Below, in pieces: positions 42,801-49,936 of a DNA stretch of 64,000 nucleotides. The notes below the pieces were generated by a model, which saw only the letters and a program-made list of their open reading frames with translations, had not been told where the DNA came from and did no database searches. The stretch's first letter is position 1. Every line of letters begins with the position of its first letter. The DNA lies in contig NZ_JALBGD010000006.1 in NCBI RefSeq assembly GCF_023507705.1, positions 177,804-241,803 on the forward strand. Direction: 5' to 3'. Source of the DNA: Stappia sp. WLB 29. Lineage in GTDB: Bacteria; Pseudomonadota; Alphaproteobacteria; Rhizobiales; Stappiaceae. Position numbers and translations under genes: made by a program.

Positions 42801-43092
42801 CGCGGTTCTCGCCTTCATCCCCCTGACGATGAACATCTTCTGGGGACCGATGGCGATCGCGATGATCGGCGGCCTCACGGTCGCGACCGTGCTGACTCTC
42901 GTCTTCCTGCCGGCGCTCTACGCCCTGTGGTTCCGCAACCGCCTGGACAAGACCGAGGAGGAAGTGATGGCCGCAAGGCAGGCACGGCGCGAGGCCGGCC
43001 GGTCCGCGGCCGTCGACATGAAGGCGGCCAACACCGATGTGGCAGAGCGTGCACCGGTCCCCGCGCCGGCTCTGCCTCAGGCGGCGGAGTGA
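39886..43092 (+). CDS. RND efflux transporter permease (AcrB/MexB family)
   Basis: 1,068 residues with twelve membrane segments and two large periplasmic loops. Family marks: SAWAIRHQTLVLFFILVTAIAG, GRNEDPAFTVKVMVVTAVWPGA, GLLVDDAIIAIEMM with the proton-relay Asp pair near residue 405, FPMLTGTLVTAAGFLPVG, and ILGVIALGGMVMRNTLILADQI. The sequence is of the divergent alphaproteobacterial branch (short loops, ATPLTLG-type core) rather than classic AcrB. Predicted to export hydrophobic compounds with the preceding adaptor. No TolC-type gene follows. A hairpin lies 37 bases after the stop. Confidence 0.93.
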   Translation: MSGFNLSAWAIRHQTLVLFFILVTAIAGVYAYGNLGRNEDPAFTVKVMVVTAVWPGASAEEMQEQVADRVETRLQTLPWLSRLETYTRPGFMATQIVLDDATPPSEVEELWYQARKKVGDISGELPQGVRGPFFNDEYADVYVQVHALTAPGATWTELSDLAEMARQSFLAVPGVEKVQLFGEQDQKIHVDISYAKLATLGIPASAIFDALAAQNAVVPSGSVDTPSETVQVRVSGSLTGVEAVAAVPVEAEGRVFRLGDIATVSRGVADPQSYVARYNGEDTILLGVAMSDGGNVLELGERLHEKAAEIKDRLPVGAELHQVSNQPEVVEEAVGEFLLKFVVAISIVLLVSFLSLGFRTGIIVALSVPLTLGATFVVMMLMGIDLERISLGALILSLGLLVDDAIIAIEMMVVKIEQGWDRFRAATFAWESTAFPMLTGTLVTAAGFLPVGFAKSAAGEYAGGIFWVVTTALLISWLVAVVFTPYLGLKLLPRSLERHAAERGHVDEEAIYHTPSYNRLRAMVTAALRFRLPVVLATVGLLVLAGYGMGFVKQQFFPSSSRPEVLVELKGPEGASFAATEREAKAIEDWLKANEHVDYFTTYVGAGAPRFFLAYNPALPNPSYALILVQTRGGEHADALVGQLQARFAEAEGAVQGRANKLELGPPVGYPVQFRVVGQDLEEVRAAAARVRDAMRASPDTRNTELQWGEKVKSVRLEVDQDRARALGLSTSEIGQSLQTLLSGYEVTSLREGRHSVGVVVRADETERAALGDLGDMVLQVRDGRAIPVSQVARIVYTAEDPILWRRNRETVLAVRADVAPGLQAPDVTASLLPTMREIEATLPAGYRIDTGGAAEESAKANVALAAVFPLMFLAMAVLIMLQMQSFSKMALVFLTFPLGLIGAVAALLIADAAFGFVAILGVIALGGMVMRNTLILADQIDHDLHAGATMRRAIVESTVRRARPVILTAMAAVLAFIPLTMNIFWGPMAIAMIGGLTVATVLTLVFLPALYALWFRNRLDKTEEEVMAARQARREAGRSAAVDMKAANTDVAERAPVPAPALPQAAE

Positions 43093-43446
43093 CATCCCCC
43101 GTTTCTCCGCCGCCACTTTCGTTGCAGTCGGGCAACACCCTTCCGAAAAGGGAAGGTGTTGCCCTGATGGCGGAGAATTGCTCAAAAAATATGCAAATGC
43201 GCATCGGCTGTGCGCGGCTGTCGTGAAACTGTCACGCAGCAGCACGTTTTGAGGTCCGACAGGTATTTCCCTTGGGGAAGCTTTCCTTAGCGGAACCTGC
43301 AAAACCTGAATTTCCGTTGGCAATACTCGATAAAATCCGGTCGTTCATGACGATTGCTTAGCTGCTGCGACTTTCTCATCCTCTTCGCAACAGGACGGCA
43401 CCGGGGCTTTGCTTCGTCCTGCAGCCCGGGGAGGAACGGTCGAGAC
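43093..43446. other. 354-base intergenic region between RND permease and fadL-like gene
   Basis: Contains the hairpin at 43130-43164 and then an A+T-richer stretch (43240-43345) that is the likely fadL promoter region. I could not find a properly spaced -35/-10 pair. No gene is supported here. Confidence 0.55.
43130..43164 (+). terminator. Hairpin after the RND operon, possible terminator
   Basis: GGGCAACACCCTTCC and GGAAGGTGTTGCCC pair with one bulged base around a GAAAAG-type loop. There is no clear U-run after it, so termination may be weak or factor-assisted, or the structure may protect the 3' end. Confidence 0.55.
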
Positions 43447-44766
43447 ATGTCATCCAAGAGCAAGAGCCTTCTACTGTCGTTTACCGCAATATCTGTGGTG
43501 TTTGCTTCGTCCGCCGCCCTTGCCGGCGGCTTCGCCCTGCGCGAGCAGAGCGCCTACTATCAGGGCATGTCGTTCGCCGGCAACGGCACGACCGGGCCCT
43601 CGATCTCGTCGATGTTCTGGAATCCGGCGACGATCACCGGCGCCGGGGAGGGGTTCACCTTCGAGAGCCATCACACGCTGGTCGCTCCCACCGCCGAGAT
43701 CACCGGCGCCTTCACGCCCTCGCCCATAGGCGCCGGCGTTCTCGGCCTGACGCCGAGTACCGCGCCCTCCGGCGATATCGGTAGCGAAGGCTATGTTCCG
43801 GCCTCCTACACGACCTACAAGTTCAACGACCAGATCTTCCTGGGCCTTGCCATCAACGCGCCCTACGGCCTTGCCACCAAGCCGCATCAGAACTGGGCAG
43901 GACAGTTCTATTCCAGAACGTCCAAGGTGATGTCGGTAAACGTGACGCCGGCCATCGGCTACAAGCTCAACGACATGCTGTCCTTCGCCTTCGGCGTGCA
44001 GGTCCAGTATTTCAAGGTGACTCTCAAGTCCGCCCTGCCCAACGTGCCGGGCTTCCCGTCCGCGATCCTGGAAGGCGACGACATCGGCTTCGGCGTGACC
44101 GCCGGCGTGACGTTCAAGCCGTTCGAGGGGACGGAGCTCGGCCTCGGTTTCCGCTCGGGCGTCAGCCAGACCCTCGACGGCGACATCCAGACGCCGGCCG
44201 GCATCACCGACATCGACGCCTCGCTGATCACGCCGGAGACGATCAACTTCTCGGCCAAGCAGCGGGTGACGGATGCGTTCCGGGTCTTCGGCACGGTCGA
44301 GTGGAGCAACTGGAGCCGCCTCAAGTCGCCGCGCGTCACCTCGCAGGCGACCGGCGCGACGGTCCAGACCCTGCATTTCAACTATCGCGACAGCTGGTTC
44401 TTCGCCGTCGGCGGCGAGTACGACGTGACCGAGGACCTCACGATGCGCGCCGGCATCGGCTATGAGATCTCGCCGATTACCGACGAGATCCGCTCGACCC
44501 GCCTGCCGGACGCCGACCGCCTGTGGCTCTCGGCCGGTGCCAGCTACAAGTTCACTGACGACCTGTCGTTCGACCTCGGCTACACCTATATCCACGCGGC
44601 CGATGCGGACATCAACATCGGCCCCGGCCATCAGGACTACAACCCGAATGTCGGCAGCTATGTCGGCAAGGCGCAGGCGCATGTGAACATCATTTCCGCG
44701 TCGATGCGCTATCGCTGGGGCGGTCCTGCCGAGCGCCCGGAATACGACGTGGCGCGCGGCTACTGA
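43447..44766 (+). CDS. fadL: FadL/OmpP1/TodX family outer-membrane porin
   Basis: 439 residues from MSSKSKSLLLSFTAISVVFA, start set at 43447 (GGGAGG 12 bases upstream; the frame opens at 43354). Signal peptide cut after SSAALA, then the FadL N-terminal hatch GGFALREQSAYYQGMSFAGNGTTGPSISSMFWNPA. The rest is beta-barrel with alternating aromatic strands (GYKLNDMLSFAFGVQVQYFKV, LGLGFRSGVSQTL) and a C-terminal terminal-strand ending VARGY. Takes up long-chain fatty acids or other hydrophobic molecules. A strong terminator follows. Confidence 0.9.
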   Translation: MSSKSKSLLLSFTAISVVFASSAALAGGFALREQSAYYQGMSFAGNGTTGPSISSMFWNPATITGAGEGFTFESHHTLVAPTAEITGAFTPSPIGAGVLGLTPSTAPSGDIGSEGYVPASYTTYKFNDQIFLGLAINAPYGLATKPHQNWAGQFYSRTSKVMSVNVTPAIGYKLNDMLSFAFGVQVQYFKVTLKSALPNVPGFPSAILEGDDIGFGVTAGVTFKPFEGTELGLGFRSGVSQTLDGDIQTPAGITDIDASLITPETINFSAKQRVTDAFRVFGTVEWSNWSRLKSPRVTSQATGATVQTLHFNYRDSWFFAVGGEYDVTEDLTMRAGIGYEISPITDEIRSTRLPDADRLWLSAGASYKFTDDLSFDLGYTYIHAADADINIGPGHQDYNPNVGSYVGKAQAHVNIISASMRYRWGGPAERPEYDVARGY

Positions 44767-44787
44767 GCCGTCCGGTCCTTAAAACGA

Positions 44788-44821
44788 AAAAGCCGGCGGG
44801 GAGGGTGCCCCGCCGGCTTTT
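44788..44821. terminator. Bidirectional terminator after fadL
   Basis: Stem AAAGCCGGCGGGG / CCCCGCCGGCTTT with a 6-base AGGGTG loop; A-run before and T-run after. It lies between the convergent fadL and SDR genes and can serve both. Confidence 0.85.
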
Positions 44822-44845
44822 GCGTGTGCGGACGGCCAGTTGCGC

Positions 44846-45625
44846 TCAGAACGCTGCCGGATAGAGCCCGCCGTCGACGAGGATGTTCTGCCCCGTCACA
44901 TAGCCGGCCGAGGTCGAGCAGTAGAAGGCGCAGATCCTGCCGAATTCCTCCGCCGTGCCGAAACGGCCGGCCGGGATTTCCGCCTGTTGCGCCTTGCCGA
45001 CCGCATCGACGCTCTGCCCGGTCATGCCGGCCGTCCGCTCCAGGCCGCCGCGCAGGCGGTCGGTGTCCATCTTGCCGGGCAGCAGGTTGTTGATGGTGAC
45101 GTTGCGCCCCGCATAGGTCCGGCAGACGCCGGCCAGGAACGCGGTGAGGCCGGCGCGCGCGCCGCTCGACAGGTCGAGCCCCTCCAGCGGCATGCGCACG
45201 GTGATCGAGGTGATGTTGACGATGCGCCCGAAGCCGCGCTCGGCCATGCCGTCGGCCACCCGCTGGATCATCTCGATCGGCGAGATCATGTTCTGGATCA
45301 CCCCGCCGATCATCGCCTCGCGATCGAGCTCGCGATAGTCGCGACGCGGCGGGCCGCCATTGTTGTTGACCAGGATGTCGGGCTCGGGGCAGGCGGCGAG
45401 CAGGGCGTCCTGCCCCTCGCGCGTCGAGACGTCGGCGACGACCGAGGCGACGTCGACGCCGTAGCGGGCGCGGATCTCGGTTGCGGCGGTTTCCAGTCGC
45501 AGCCGGTCCAGCCCGTTGATCACCAGGTCGCATCCGGCTTCCGCCAGCGCTTCGGCGCAGCCCCGGCCGAGGCCGCGGCTGGAGGCGCAGACGATGGCCT
45601 TTCGGCCGGAAAGTCCAAGATCCAT
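44846..45625 (-). CDS. SDR family oxidoreductase with degenerate active site
   Basis: 259 residues from MDLGLSGRKAIVCASSRGLG, start at 45625 with GGGAG upstream (the frame opens at 45796). The Rossmann fold is clear (LVNNNGGPPRR, NITSITVRMPLEGLD, DGGLYPAAF), but the catalytic YxxxK is replaced by SxxxR (Ser153, Arg157 in SSGARAGL), and the nucleotide loop is ASSRGLGRG instead of TGxxxGxG. This matches a known beta-ketoacyl-reductase-like SDR subgroup lacking the standard tetrad. It may be non-catalytic or use other residues. Divergent from the plcP-like operon. Confidence 0.85.
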   Translation of the reverse strand: MDLGLSGRKAIVCASSRGLGRGCAEALAEAGCDLVINGLDRLRLETAATEIRARYGVDVASVVADVSTREGQDALLAACPEPDILVNNNGGPPRRDYRELDREAMIGGVIQNMISPIEMIQRVADGMAERGFGRIVNITSITVRMPLEGLDLSSGARAGLTAFLAGVCRTYAGRNVTINNLLPGKMDTDRLRGGLERTAGMTGQSVDAVGKAQQAEIPAGRFGTAEEFGRICAFYCSTSAGYVTGQNILVDGGLYPAAF

Positions 45626-45765
45626 GTCGTATCTCCCGATCTGGTTCGTCCGGGGCAGGGGCCGGCGGACGTCGTTGCCGAATTGATAGCGGAGCCGTCC
45701 ACGCTCCGTCCAGCGGCAGACGTGCGGGGGCGTTTTCTTTCCCCCTCTCGCGTCGTTCCGGCTGC

Positions 45766-45783
45766 TTGTCATATTTCTGAGAC
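45766..45783 (+). promoter_or_regulatory. Candidate Pho box (PhoB site) upstream of the plcP-like operon
   Basis: TTGTCAT-ATTT-CTGAGAC compares with the alphaproteobacterial Pho box CTGTCAT-N4-CTGTCAT: 6 of 7 in the first half, about 5 of 7 in the second allowing a final pyrimidine, with the correct A/T-rich 4-base spacer. A CATCTA -10-like hexamer begins 11 bases after its end (45794-45799), the spacing seen at PhoB-activated promoters. It lies 46 bases upstream of the operon start. Confidence 0.6.
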
Positions 45784-45828
45784 CGGAATCGCGCATCTAG
45801 ACGCTCAAAGACTTGTCAGGAGCGTGTC

Positions 45829-46638
45829 ATGTCCTCCGAGCCGACCCAGAGACATTTCAGGGCGATCTTCCTGTCCGATATTCATCTTGGTACGCGTGGC
45901 TGCCAGGCGGACATGCTGCTCGATTTCCTCAAGTATCACGATGCCGAAACCATCTACCTGGTCGGCGACATCGTCGACGGGTGGCGGTTGCGCCGCATGT
46001 GGTACTGGCCGCAGACCCATAACGACGTGGTGCAGAAGCTGATGCGCAAGGGGCGCAAGGGCGCCCGCATCGTCTATACGCCCGGCAACCACGACGAGTT
46101 CCTGCGCGATTTCCTCGGCACCCATTTCGGCGGCATCGAAGTCGTGGAGGAGACCATCCACGAGACAGCCGACGGGCGCCGCTATCTGGTCATCCACGGC
46201 GACCGCTTCGACGTGGTGGTGCGCCATGCCAGGTGGCTCGCCTTTCTCGGCGACTGGGCCTATGTCACCGCGCTCAACCTCAACACCGGGCTCAACATCC
46301 TGCGCCGCCGCCTCGGCCTGACATACTGGTCGCTCTCCGCCTGGGCCAAGCTCAAGGTCAAGAACGCGGTGAACTTCATCGGCAAGTTCGAGGAGACGCT
46401 GGCGGGCGAGGCCGAGCGCCAGGGCGTCGACGGGGTGATCTGCGGCCATATCCACCATGCCGCCGACCACACCGAGTTCGGCACCCACTACATCAACACC
46501 GGCGACTGGGTGGAGAGCTGCACGGCCGTCGCCGAGCACCACGACGGCACGTTCGAGATCATCCGCTGGGCGGACCGGACAGAGCGTGTGCCGGCACTGG
46601 AAGCCGGCGAGCCGCGCCGGGCGCAGGCTGCCGCATGA
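45829..46638 (+). CDS. plcP: Metallophosphoesterase of the COG2908 family, probable PlcP phospholipase C
   Basis: 269 residues with the dinuclear-metal signatures SDIHLG (16-21), VGDIVDGW (45-52), TPGNHDE (84-90), HGDRFD near 125 and GHIHHA near 205. Automatic annotation of this family usually says UDP-2,3-diacylglucosamine diphosphatase (LpxH), but alphaproteobacteria generally use LpxI for that step. The Sinorhizobium member PlcP cleaves phosphatidylcholine and other phospholipids to diacylglycerol under phosphate limitation. The four-base overlap with a glycosyltransferase gene and a Pho-box-like site upstream favour PlcP. The tail after residue 250 is low-complexity. Confidence 0.75.
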   Translation: MSSEPTQRHFRAIFLSDIHLGTRGCQADMLLDFLKYHDAETIYLVGDIVDGWRLRRMWYWPQTHNDVVQKLMRKGRKGARIVYTPGNHDEFLRDFLGTHFGGIEVVEETIHETADGRRYLVIHGDRFDVVVRHARWLAFLGDWAYVTALNLNTGLNILRRRLGLTYWSLSAWAKLKVKNAVNFIGKFEETLAGEAERQGVDGVICGHIHHAADHTEFGTHYINTGDWVESCTAVAEHHDGTFEIIRWADRTERVPALEAGEPRRAQAAA

Positions 46639-47669
46639 AGTCGCTGCTCATCGTCACCGATGCCTGGCATCCCCAGATCAACGGTGTCGTGCGCTCCATC
46701 GAGCGCACCGTGGACGAGCTGCGCCGCATGGGCGTGCCGGTGGAGGTGCTCTCGCCGGCCGACTTCTTCACCGTTCCCTGCCCGACCTACTCCGAAATCC
46801 GCCTGTCCCTGACGACGCCGTCCGTCTTGCGCCGGCGGATCGCAGCGGGCGGGTACGATCATCTGCATATCGCCACCGAAGGACCGCTGGGCCTGATGGC
46901 GGCGCGCGTCGCCCGTCTGCTCGACCTGGTCTACACGACGAGCTACCACACGCGCTTTCCGGAGTATCTTTCGGCGCGCATCCCGGTGCCGGTTTCCTGG
47001 TCCTATGCCTGGCTGCGCCGCTTCCACAATGCCGGCCAGGGCTGCATGGTGGCGACCTCGACGCTGGAGCAGGATCTGGCGACGCGCGGCTTCGTCAACC
47101 TCATGCGCTGGTCGCGCGGCGTCGATCACGAGCTGTTCCGGCCGCGCGAGGGCAGCGTCCTGCCGACCGGAATTTCCGGGCCCGTCTTCATGTATGTCGG
47201 CCGGGTGGCGGTGGAAAAGAACATTGCCGCCTTCCTCGATCTCGAGCTGCCGGGGACCAAGGTGGTGGTCGGCGACGGGCCGCAGCTGGCGGAGTTGCGC
47301 GCGCGCTATCCGCAGGTCCTGTTCACCGGCTCGAAGACCGGCGAGGATCTCGCCCGGCATTATTCCTCCGCCGATGTGGTGGTCTTTCCGAGCCGCACCG
47401 ACACGTTCGGCAATGTGCTGCTGGAGGCGCTGGCGGCGGGCGTTCCGGTTGCCGCCTATCCGGTGATGGGACCGCTCGACATCCTTCAGGGCACGGAAGC
47501 CGGCGTACTGGACGAGGATCTCGGCAAGGCGGCCGTCGCGGCGCTGGCCATTCCGCGTCAGCGCTGCCGCGAACTGGCCCTGTCCTACAGCTGGGAGGCG
47601 AGCACCCGCCAGTTCCTGCGCAACTGCTACCTTGCGGGGGAGCAGGCGCAGGCGCGCGGCGCTGCCTGA
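46635..47669 (+). CDS. GT-B fold glycosyltransferase, probable diacylglycerol glycosyltransferase (Agt/SqdX-like)
   Basis: 344 residues from MKSLLIVTDAWHPQINGVVR, ATG overlapping the previous stop (ATGA). N-terminal acceptor domain with HLHIATEGPLGLMAARVARL and YTTSYHTRFPEYLSARIPVP; C-terminal nucleotide-sugar domain VFMYVGRVAVEKNIAAFLDL, then SADVVVFPSRTDTFGNVLLEALAAGVPVAAYPV with the E-x7-E motif. It resembles plant/bacterial SQD2/SqdX and rhizobial-marine Agt enzymes that put sugar on diacylglycerol. With PlcP it would convert phospholipids into phosphorus-free glycolipids. Sugar donor not predictable. Confidence 0.78.
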   Translation: MKSLLIVTDAWHPQINGVVRSIERTVDELRRMGVPVEVLSPADFFTVPCPTYSEIRLSLTTPSVLRRRIAAGGYDHLHIATEGPLGLMAARVARLLDLVYTTSYHTRFPEYLSARIPVPVSWSYAWLRRFHNAGQGCMVATSTLEQDLATRGFVNLMRWSRGVDHELFRPREGSVLPTGISGPVFMYVGRVAVEKNIAAFLDLELPGTKVVVGDGPQLAELRARYPQVLFTGSKTGEDLARHYSSADVVVFPSRTDTFGNVLLEALAAGVPVAAYPVMGPLDILQGTEAGVLDEDLGKAAVAALAIPRQRCRELALSYSWEASTRQFLRNCYLAGEQAQARGAA

Positions 47670-47746
47670 GCGCCTTTTCGCTGCCCAGCCTGCTTCAACC
47701 GGGCGCTGCGATCATGTAGGACTCAAGACTTCTGCAGGAGGCCTTC

Positions 47747-48736
47747 ATGGACGCGATTCCCGTCTCTTCCCCCGTATTCCAGGACATTCGCGACGCGCAG
47801 CGGCGCATAGCCGGCGAGGCGGTGGTGACGCCCCTGCTGCGCTCGGCGTTTCTCGACGCGCTCACCGGCGGCACCGTGCTGCTGAAGGCGGAGAACCTGC
47901 AGCGCACCGGCTCCTTCAAGTTCCGCGGCGCTTTCAACCGCCTGTCGCTGATCCCGGACGGCGACCGCCATCGCGGCGTGGTCGCCTGTTCCTCCGGCAA
48001 CCACGCACAGGGCGTGGCGGAGGCCGCGCGGGTTCTCGGCATGCCGGCGACCATCGTCATGCCGCAGGACGCGCCGCAGGCGAAGCTCGACCGCACCCGC
48101 CGCTCCGGCGCGCGGGTCGTCACCTATCGCCGCGGCGTCGACGACCGCGACGCGCTTGCCCTGGAGATCGCCCGCGAGAGCGGCGCGACGATGGTTCACC
48201 CCTACAACGATGCCGGCGTCATTGCCGGCCAGGGCACCATCGGGGCCGAGGTCGCCGAACAGGCGGCGGCCATGGGGTTGGTGCCGGACGCGATGCTCAC
48301 CTGTGCCGGCGGCGGCGGCATGACCGGCGGCATCGCCCTCGCGCTGGAGACGTTGCTGCCCGATTGCGAGTTGCTGCCGGTGGAGCCGGAAGGCTTCGAC
48401 GACCACGGCCGCTCGCTTGTCGGCGGCACGGTCGTCGCCAATCCGAGCGAGGCCGGATCGGTCTGCGACGCGCTGCTTGCCCGCCAGCCGGGCGAGATCG
48501 GCTTCTCGATCACCCGCCGCCGGGCGAGCCGCGGCCTTGCCGTGAGCGATGCCGAGGCGCTGGCGGCGGTCGCCTTCGCCTTTCGCGAGCTGAAGCTGGT
48601 GGTGGAGCCGGGCGGCGCCGTCTGCCTTGCGGCGGTGCTGTCGGGCCGGCTGCCGGTGAAGGGGCGGGTCGTCGCTCTCACCCTGTCCGGCGGCAATATC
48701 GACGCCGACATGATGGCGAAGGCGCTGGCGGGCTAG
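47747..48736 (+). CDS. Threonine/serine dehydratase-like PLP enzyme
   Basis: 329 residues, fold-type II. The PLP lysine is K58 in TGSFKFRGAFNRL; ACSSGNHAQGVAEAAR and the phosphate-binding CAGGGGMTGGIA complete the cofactor site. No ACT regulatory domain, so it is the short, catabolic or racemase-like class (threonine dehydratase, serine dehydratase, or hydroxyaspartate-type enzymes). Preceded by CAGGAGG. Follows the glycosyltransferase by 77 bases; functional linkage is not evident. Confidence 0.88.
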   Translation: MDAIPVSSPVFQDIRDAQRRIAGEAVVTPLLRSAFLDALTGGTVLLKAENLQRTGSFKFRGAFNRLSLIPDGDRHRGVVACSSGNHAQGVAEAARVLGMPATIVMPQDAPQAKLDRTRRSGARVVTYRRGVDDRDALALEIARESGATMVHPYNDAGVIAGQGTIGAEVAEQAAAMGLVPDAMLTCAGGGGMTGGIALALETLLPDCELLPVEPEGFDDHGRSLVGGTVVANPSEAGSVCDALLARQPGEIGFSITRRRASRGLAVSDAEALAAVAFAFRELKLVVEPGGAVCLAAVLSGRLPVKGRVVALTLSGGNIDADMMAKALAG

Positions 48737-48745
48737 ACAAACGCC

Positions 48746-49795
48746 TTAGTTGAAGGCGCGCTTGCTGCCGGGATGGCGCATCGTGCGATAGGTGAAGACG
48801 TCCTGCGCCACCGTCTTAGTGCCGATGCCGAGCCAATCGCATCTCAGCCGCAGGAACTGGCCGTAGGTCTGGTGGCCGATCCCGGTCTCCTTCATCAGCA
48901 TCGCGACGGCGCCGCCCGCCTGCGAGGCGAAGGTGTCGCGCACGGAGGAATCGCGCAGCGACAGGTGGCGCGACACCAGCCAGATGATGGCATTCATGTC
49001 CTTGCGCTCGACCAGCGTCCGGAAAATGCTCTCGAAGCCCAGTTCGCCCGAGGCGATCTGGATCTGGATCTCGTGGCGGGAGAGCTGCTCGCCGCCGACT
49101 TCCAGCCCTGCGTCCCGGTCGTCGTCGATGGCCGTCAGCGCCAGCCGGTCCAGCTCGTCCTGGTTTTCGAGCGCGCGCTCCAGATCGCCGGGCATCAAGG
49201 GACAGTCCGTCTGAGAGATCATTTTCATGTCGCCGAGAAAGCCCTCGTCCTGTGCGCAGCGGCGGGCGAGGGCGCCGAGCAGCCGATGGTCGGCTGCCGA
49301 CAGGATCAGCACCGCGAGCAGGGCGCGGACGGCGAATTCGGCACCCCGGTTCTGCAGCAGGGCATTGACCACCGGGAACGCGCCGCGCGCGATCAGCGTG
49401 TCGACGATCTCCTTGGGCACCTGCATCCGGCGGGCGATGGCCAGGCGATGGCGGTCGGACCGGTTGCGCGAGATCTCGAGCAGTTTGCCCGTGCTGACGA
49501 CCGGCGAGTGCTCCAGAACGGGCTCGCAGATGTCGAAGGGCTCTTCGGTCAGGCGATCAGCGAGCGGCTGGGTGATGCGCGCGGTGCGGGCGAGGCGCAC
49601 GACGATGTCGAGGCGGACGGAGTGATCGAGCTGGTCGAAGACGTCCAGCACCAGTCCGGAAAACAGATGGCGTTCCGCTTCGGTCGGCTCCCGCTCGAGC
49701 TTGTCGGCATATTGGGCGCTGAGCAGGCGCACCAATTCGGATCGCGCCGACGGTTCCTGCGCCCTTGCCAGTTCCTCGAGCCGGTCGCGGATCAT
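48746..49795 (-). CDS. DUF2336-like helical repeat protein
   Basis: 349 residues from MIRDRLEELARAQEPSARSE, start 49795 with GGAGG close upstream. All-helical with HEAT-like units (LFSGLVLDVFDQLDHSVRLDIVVRLART, KLLEISRNRSDRHRLAIARRM, EIVDTLIARGAFPVVNALLQN), which matches my recollection of the alphaproteobacterial DUF2336 family. Function unknown; such proteins often neighbour signalling or chemotaxis genes. Here the gene follows cheZ on the same strand by 141 bases and converges with the dehydratase gene. Confidence 0.68.
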   Translation of the reverse strand: MIRDRLEELARAQEPSARSELVRLLSAQYADKLEREPTEAERHLFSGLVLDVFDQLDHSVRLDIVVRLARTARITQPLADRLTEEPFDICEPVLEHSPVVSTGKLLEISRNRSDRHRLAIARRMQVPKEIVDTLIARGAFPVVNALLQNRGAEFAVRALLAVLILSAADHRLLGALARRCAQDEGFLGDMKMISQTDCPLMPGDLERALENQDELDRLALTAIDDDRDAGLEVGGEQLSRHEIQIQIASGELGFESIFRTLVERKDMNAIIWLVSRHLSLRDSSVRDTFASQAGGAVAMLMKETGIGHQTYGQFLRLRCDWLGIGTKTVAQDVFTYRTMRHPGSKRAFN

Positions 49796-49936
49796 GCCCC
49801 TCCATCCATTTCGGCGTCTGTGTCTGCCTCGCAGAGATACCCTTAGATACTTGTCGGTCAAAGAGAAAACAGCGACGCGCCGTATTCGGTCTCCGGCCGG
49901 TCCGCATCCGCCGCCCCACCGGACTAACGGGCCGGA

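Noticed and set aside
39604..43323. 1,239-codon open frame antisense to the RND adaptor and permease
   Set aside because: Translation is low-complexity His/Arg/Asp-rich, opposite an unmistakable RND permease.
45829..46638. LpxH (lipid A synthesis) as first-choice annotation
   Set aside because: Operon with a DAG-glycosyltransferase-like gene and a Pho-box-like site fit PlcP better, and alphaproteobacteria usually use LpxI. Not fully excluded.
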